From positions 1 through 64,000 of the forward strand of contig CAWCHV010000007.1 of NCBI GenBank assembly GCA_963795435.1: 64,000 nucleotides of DNA, in the 5' to 3' direction. Below are positions 60,345 through 64,000 of the stretch, piece after piece. Source of the stretch: JAFKFI01 sp963795435. Lineage in GTDB: Bacteria; Pseudomonadota; Alphaproteobacteria; Acetobacterales; Acetobacteraceae. Within the stretch, counting starts at the first letter, position 1. Every line of letters starts with the position of its first letter. Under the pieces are notes generated by a model that was given only the letters and a program-made list of their open reading frames with translations, was not told the origin of the DNA and did not search any database. The position numbers were made by a program, and so were the translations under genes.

Positions 60345-61245
60345 TCGGCCGTTGCTCCCAAAAGTCATAAAAATTGAACCAATTATACGGATATGCTCGA
60401 CAATACGCGGCAAGCCGGCTCGCGTAATGCTCAATTAGCCGCTGGAGAGCCGGTTCGCGCCTTGCCAGATCGGGCTCGATCCGGTCGGCGAAGGGCTCGA
60501 TGACAACTTCGTAGTCCCGCGGACCCCGGCGGAGGCCGAAGAACAGCACCACCGGCACCTGCAAAGCTGCGGCGAGCGCCAGCGGTCCGGTCGGAAAGGC
60601 AGCAGGCGAGCCGAGGAAATCGGCCGACGCGAAGCGCCGAGTGCCTGGGGGCGCCCGGTCCGCAAGGATGCCGACGATCTCGCCGCGAGCCAAACTCTCG
60701 CGCACGCGCAGCATCGCCGTGGGTGTGCCGATCTCGATCACGTCCTTACGGATCGCTGGATCGAGCGCCTCCATGAAGGTGCTGAGTGCCGCCGTCGTTC
60801 CGCGATACATCAACGGCCTGACAGGCACCGGCGAGTTTCGCCCGAAGGCGCGCAGCACCTCGAAGCTGCCCAGGTGCGAGCCGAGCAGGATACAGCCCCG
60901 CCCCGGCGCCAGGGCCGCTTCCAGGCTGTCGAGCCCGCGCACGGCGATGCAGAACCGTTCGACCCGGTTAGCCAGGAAGCAGATACGGTCGAGGGTCACG
61001 CAGGCGAAGGTGAAGAAGTGCCGCCACACGTCACCCGTGGTCGCCGGCCGGCCGAGGACGCGGCCGAGATAGTGGCGCGACCATGTCCGAGCGTGCGGCA
61101 GGGTGACGCAGAAATAGGCGGTGATTGGCCGCAGCAGGGCCTGCCCTACCGGCCAGCCAAGACGCAAGGTGAGCCAGATGATGAGACGCACCAGCAAGGG
61201 GCTGCCGTGCTCCTTCTCGCGGGTCCATCCCTGCTCTGTCGTCAC
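60259..61245 (-). CDS. LpxL-like lysophospholipid acyltransferase
   Basis: Encodes 328 residues with an N-terminal membrane-associated helix (about 15-45). Acyltransferase motif H-x4-E in GSHLGSFEVLR, and the C-terminal YPYNWFNFYDFW typical of LpxL/HtrB relatives. It would attach the polyene acyl chain to a lipid or sugar. GTG 61245 overlaps the dehydratase stop as GTGA. The roughly 35-residue tail after YDFW is read in the frame of the LolA signal peptide; relatives usually end soon after this motif, so a lost stop or a further indel is possible. Confidence 0.87.
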   Translation of the reverse strand: MTTEQGWTREKEHGSPLLVRLIIWLTLRLGWPVGQALLRPITAYFCVTLPHARTWSRHYLGRVLGRPATTGDVWRHFFTFACVTLDRICFLANRVERFCIAVRGLDSLEAALAPGRGCILLGSHLGSFEVLRAFGRNSPVPVRPLMYRGTTAALSTFMEALDPAIRKDVIEIGTPTAMLRVRESLARGEIVGILADRAPPGTRRFASADFLGSPAAFPTGPLALAAALQVPVVLFFGLRRGPRDYEVVIEPFADRIEPDLARREPALQRLIEHYASRLAAYCRAYPYNWFNFYDFWEQRPNVAAAVGPGDASLARKRPGCRPAAALTD

Positions 61246-61535
61246 GGCGGCCCGGGCAGAAGCGCCCGTCCCCGCAGGACGTCCCGCTCGCCGACGCGAC
61301 AGGCAAAATCGACGCGTCCGCCGGGCTTTTCCGACCAATCGACGGCGACCTCCTGCCCCGGCAGGACGAGCGCGGTGAACTTCGCGGAGACCAGGCGAAC
61401 AGGTCCGCCGGGCGGGCCGGAGAGCCGAGACAGCACCTCGTCGAGCAGGACCACCCCGGGTACGACCGGCCGTCCAGGAAAGTGTCCGGCGAGGGACGGA
61501 TGATCCGGCGGGACGGCGAAGTGCCAAGCGGGCAT
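61242..61535 (-). CDS. Hotdog-fold dehydratase (ApeI-like)
   Basis: Encodes 97 residues, a short hotdog domain: HFAVPPDHPSLAGHFPGRPVVPGVVLLDEV contains the family's H-x-x-F-P-G-x-P-V-x-P-G motif (written here from the 30-residue N-terminus as three parts: HFAVPPDHPS, LAGHFPGRPV, VPGVVLLDEV). It would share dehydration with the ApeP-like protein, as two dehydratases occur in APE pathways. ATG 61535 follows the AMP-ligase stop by four bases, and GTGA couples it to the acyltransferase. Confidence 0.83.
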   Translation of the reverse strand: MPAWHFAVPPDHPSLAGHFPGRPVVPGVVLLDEVLSRLSGPPGGPVRLVSAKFTALVLPGQEVAVDWSEKPGGRVDFACRVGERDVLRGRALLPGPP

Positions 61536-61539
61536 GGAC

Positions 61540-62961
61540 TCAGCCCCCGCCCGCCCGCGCTCGCAAGCCGGCCACGGCCTGCTCGGGTAGCTTGCCAGTC
61601 GCGTTACGCGGAAGCGCATCCACCTGGACGACGCGACGCGGCAGGAACACGGGATCCACCCGGCCGCGCAGGGCTGCCATCACCGCGTCGGCGCTGAGAC
61701 TGGGAGCCACCACGAACGCGAGAAGCCGTGCGGTCGGCCGATCGTCGAGATCGTCAGGGGCGACGAACAGCCCGTCCGACACCCCCTCGATGCTCGTGAG
61801 GATATGGTTCAGGGCGGCCAACGACGTACGCCGGCCGCCGAGCTTGACCACGTCGGTCCGGCGCCCGAGCAGCCTGAAGCGCGCACCGTCCAGCCGCTCC
61901 ACGAGGTCGCTGAGCGGATAGGGTTCGGCGAACGGACCGGTGACGAGCATCTCCTCCTCCTTGGTCCGGTCCCGGCTCGCGTGCAGGCGGACGCGCGGAT
62001 AGGTGGTCCAGACTTCTCCGGCCACGGTACGCCGGCTGGCGATTGAGCCGATTTCCGTCGCGCCGAAGATCTCGTGCACTTCCGTCCGCCACCGCGCCTC
62101 GGCCTCCGACGCCAGATCCGCGTAGAGCGGCGCCGTGGCCGAGATCACCCGGTCCAGCGCCGGCAATTCCGCCCCTGCCTTCAGCAGCGCGCGAATCTGC
62201 AGCGGCGTGGTGACGAGGACGCGCCGATCCGGAACCGCCTCGAGCGACGCGCCCATGTCGCGGGGGAAGAACGCCGGGCCGCACCAACTCGAAACCGGCG
62301 CGTGCAGCGGCAACAGCACGGTGGTCTCGAATCCGTACATGTGCTGGGCTGGGACGGTGCCGACGATCGAGGCCGGCTGCCCGGCGCTCATGCGGAACCG
62401 CCGTCCCGCGTCGCGGCTGCGGGCGGCCAGGGCGCCCCACAGCTTGCGATGCGCGACCGGCTCGCCCGTGCTGCCGGAGGTGAACACGATCGCGGCGAGT
62501 TGCGTCGCCCGGATCGCCGGACTAGCCGGATCGAGCCGGCGCGGATGGGTCGCGCGGACGACCGGATGGCATGGCAGATTCCCCCCGACACCAGGCTCGT
62601 CGGAGAGGGCGTAGAGCCGGGGGTGCGCGTCGGCCATCCCGCGCAAGCGCTCCGGCGAGCGGTCGCTCGACAGCAGGCTCACCTGCCCGCGCAGCAGTGC
62701 TGCCGCGAACGCCACGGCGAAGCAGTAGCGATCCTGACACAAATTGACGACATGACTGGCCTCCGGGAGACCAGCGGCGAGGTGCCGCGCGTCGGCCAGG
62801 AACGCGGCTGCGGACACGTCGCCATGCGGCCCGCGAAATACGATTTCGTGCGGCGCGCGGCCGATCAGCGGGACGAGCCGGTCGCACACCGCGGACGGCA
62901 ACTGATGCCGGCGCGGCCCACCATCGCGCAACTCACCGCAGGACAATTCTGGGATGGACAT
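61540..62961 (-). CDS. AMP-dependent acyl ligase (ApeH-like)
   Basis: Encodes 473 residues of the acyl/aryl-CoA or ACP ligase superfamily. Core motifs: IVFTSGSTGEPVAHRK (P-loop A3), FGATEIGSIA (A5), and the C-terminal lysine in LPRNATGKLPEQ (A10). The TTVLLPLHAPVSSW region forms the acyl pocket. In APE pathways this enzyme activates 4-hydroxybenzoate- or cinnamate-type aryl acids and loads them on the ACP. AGGCTCGG is a weak ribosome-binding site; the ACP stop lies 34 bases upstream of its start. Confidence 0.9.
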   Translation of the reverse strand: MSIPELSCGELRDGGPRRHQLPSAVCDRLVPLIGRAPHEIVFRGPHGDVSAAAFLADARHLAAGLPEASHVVNLCQDRYCFAVAFAAALLRGQVSLLSSDRSPERLRGMADAHPRLYALSDEPGVGGNLPCHPVVRATHPRRLDPASPAIRATQLAAIVFTSGSTGEPVAHRKLWGALAARSRDAGRRFRMSAGQPASIVGTVPAQHMYGFETTVLLPLHAPVSSWCGPAFFPRDMGASLEAVPDRRVLVTTPLQIRALLKAGAELPALDRVISATAPLYADLASEAEARWRTEVHEIFGATEIGSIASRRTVAGEVWTTYPRVRLHASRDRTKEEEMLVTGPFAEPYPLSDLVERLDGARFRLLGRRTDVVKLGGRRTSLAALNHILTSIEGVSDGLFVAPDDLDDRPTARLLAFVVAPSLSADAVMAALRGRVDPVFLPRRVVQVDALPRNATGKLPEQAVAGLRARAGGG

Positions 62962-62995
62962 CCGAGCCTAACGCGATTTCGCCGGGCAAGACCGT

Positions 62996-63268
62996 CTATT
63001 TTGTGCGAAATCCTTCGATATGACGAGCGAGGTTTCGCAGCGAGGCGAATATCCGGTGGTTCCGTTCGTCGTCCGATTTCAGCTCCAGGCCGTAATTGCG
63101 CGAGATGGACAAAGCGAGCTCCAGGGCGTCGATCGAATCGAGGCCCAACCCCTCACCGAACAGGGGCGCCTCCGGGTCGATCTCGTCCTGGGCGATCTCG
63201 AGATGGAGCGACTCGACGATCAGCCGCGCGATCTCGGGCTCCAGGCTTTCTGCGGTGCTGGTGGTCAT
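62996..63268 (-). CDS. Acyl carrier protein (ApeE/F-like)
   Basis: Encodes 90 residues of a four-helix ACP. The phosphopantetheine attachment serine is S45 in GLGLDSIDALELAL. ATG 63268 is the natural start; a much longer frame to 63340 would add an unlikely leader. It begins the operon and is divergent from the methyltransferase (92 bases between starts). Only one ACP is seen here, while APE clusters commonly have two. Confidence 0.92.
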   Translation of the reverse strand: MTTSTAESLEPEIARLIVESLHLEIAQDEIDPEAPLFGEGLGLDSIDALELALSISRNYGLELKSDDERNHRIFASLRNLARHIEGFRTK

Positions 63269-63360
63269 CGGCACTGCGACAATATGGCTCGGGTCTCTGA
63301 GAGGATCAGCATGGCCCTTTGTATAATGGATGAATGGCAACCGGCAACGGGTTCGCCTGA
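63269..63360. promoter_or_regulatory. Divergent promoter region of the APE-type cluster
   Basis: The 92 bases between the ACP and methyltransferase starts are relatively AT-rich. A perfect TATAAT is at 63322-63327 on the plus strand, 33 bases before the methyltransferase ATG, but no good -35 lies at the right distance. It probably holds promoters for both operons and could be the main control point of pigment synthesis. Confidence 0.45.
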
Positions 63361-64000
63361 ATGAACCGGAAAGTTGCGGAACGGCGGACGGACCTGCTGG
63401 CCGTCAACCGGAGCTTTTACGACCGGCTGTGGACCGACGCGAACCTGGCGCGGCCCGACCGCTTTTCGACCTGGCCGCTGGTCCGCTCGCTCCTGGCCGG
63501 GGCAGCCGCGCGACTGGAGATCGCCCCCGGTCTCCGCCCCCGGCTGCCGATCCAGGGGACGTGCTTCCTCGACGTCAGCGTTCCGGCCCTAAGCCGTCTG
63601 CGCGAGCAGGGCGGAGTCACGGCCTGCGCCACCGCCTCCTCGCTGCCGCTGCCGGACCGTCATTTCGGCCTCCTCTGTGCGCTCGACGTGGTCGAGCATG
63701 TCGAGGATGACGCAGCGGCCTTCGCCGAGCTGGCGCGGGTTGCGCGGCCTGGTGCGATCCTGCTGCTCTCCGTGCCGCTGCATCGTTCCGCGTGGTCCGC
63801 GTTCGATGAGATCGTCGGTCACGGCCGGCGCTACGATCCCGGGGAACTGCTGGCCACGCTGGCCGAGCATGGCTTCGCGGTGGAACGCAGCGCGGCGTTC
63901 GGAATGCGGCCCCGATCAACGCGCCTGCTGACACTCGGGATGTGGTTCCTCGCCCGCAGGCCGGCCCACGCGATGAAATGGTATAACCGGCTGCTGTTCC
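63361..64000 (+). CDS. SAM-dependent methyltransferase, truncated by window end
   Basis: At least 213 codons, continuing beyond the right edge. NRSFYDRLWTDANLARPDRF starts the protein, and CALDVVEHVEDDAAAFAELARVARPGAILLLSVP shows the type 11 methyltransferase beta-4/beta-5 pattern (quoted as CALDVVEHVEDD and LLLSVP). The glycine-rich motif I is degenerate (FLDVSVPALSRL), as in some APE-cluster methyltransferases. Expected to methylate the aryl head group. Divergent from the ACP operon. Confidence 0.85.
   Translation, partial: MNRKVAERRTDLLAVNRSFYDRLWTDANLARPDRFSTWPLVRSLLAGAAARLEIAPGLRPRLPIQGTCFLDVSVPALSRLREQGGVTACATASSLPLPDRHFGLLCALDVVEHVEDDAAAFAELARVARPGAILLLSVPLHRSAWSAFDEIVGHGRRYDPGELLATLAEHGFAVERSAAFGMRPRSTRLLTLGMWFLARRPAHAMKWYNRLLF

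Overview
The window is GC-rich, densely coded chromosomal DNA from an alphaproteobacterium, most likely Rhodospirillales and plausibly Acetobacteraceae. This assignment is inferred from content, not from a database search. The evidence is an E1-beta (pdhB) carrying its own N-terminal lipoyl domain, the order pyrG - kdsA - eno - ftsB - pdhABC - lpd - lipA - RatA/COQ10, the high GC, and frequent GTG/TTG starts with 1-4 base stop/start overlaps. It contains two tRNA genes, no rRNA, no insertion sequence and no CRISPR array.

Layout. (1) 0-3.1 kb: a small conserved unknown gene with a near-consensus promoter, a secreted EF-hand protein, an L-threonine aldolase and a secreted two-repeat protein. 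(2) 3.1-19.3 kb: housekeeping on the minus strand: a RatA/COQ10 protein, lipA, lpdA, pdhC, pdhB, pdhA, ftsB, eno, kdsA and pyrG. Accessory genes interrupt it: a GNAT and a DUF4258/DUF2283 pair inside the PDH run, a hydrolase/flavin monooxygenase pair between eno and kdsA, and four small plus-strand genes. (3) 19.4-33.1 kb: an orphan hybrid histidine kinase, icd, a dienelactone hydrolase, a VOC protein, alaS (frameshifted here), a thiolase/DUF35 pair, tRNA-Leu(CAA), tRNA-Asn(GTT), a 2OG-Fe(II) oxygenase and an nrdA without nrdB, preceded by two NrdR-like boxes. (4) 33.3-46.4 kb: an accessory catabolic-looking region with four of the window's five luciferase-like flavin oxidoreductases, plus SDRs, a crotonase, two MFS transporters, hydrolases, a NIPSNAP protein and an FmdB zinc ribbon. 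(5) 46.4-64 kb: a biosynthetic cluster that continues past the right edge.

The cluster is the most interesting part. One arm is a tightly coupled aryl-polyene (APE)-type operon: ACP, AMP-ligase, hotdog dehydratase, LpxL-like acyltransferase, LolA-like protein, MMPL exporter, ketosynthase, chain-length-factor-like ketosynthase, second hotdog dehydratase and ketoreductase, with a divergent methyltransferase. The other arm is a type III PKS / methyltransferase / FAD-oxidoreductase trio of the phenolic-lipid type. Between them lie a flavin-halogenase-like enzyme, a second methyltransferase, a family 2 glycosyltransferase, a NodB-type deacetylase, an MlaC/HpnM-like protein and a DUF3060 lipoprotein. 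A reasonable hypothesis is a membrane pigment in which an aryl polyene acid is joined to, or co-produced with, an alkylresorcinol-type lipid. That would be flexirubin-like, but with a type III PKS supplying the phenolic part.

Three genes (alaS, a YdhR-like monooxygenase and the chain length factor) are broken by what look like single-base insertions, so sequence quality should be checked. Five GC-rich palindromic repeats of one family lie between genes.
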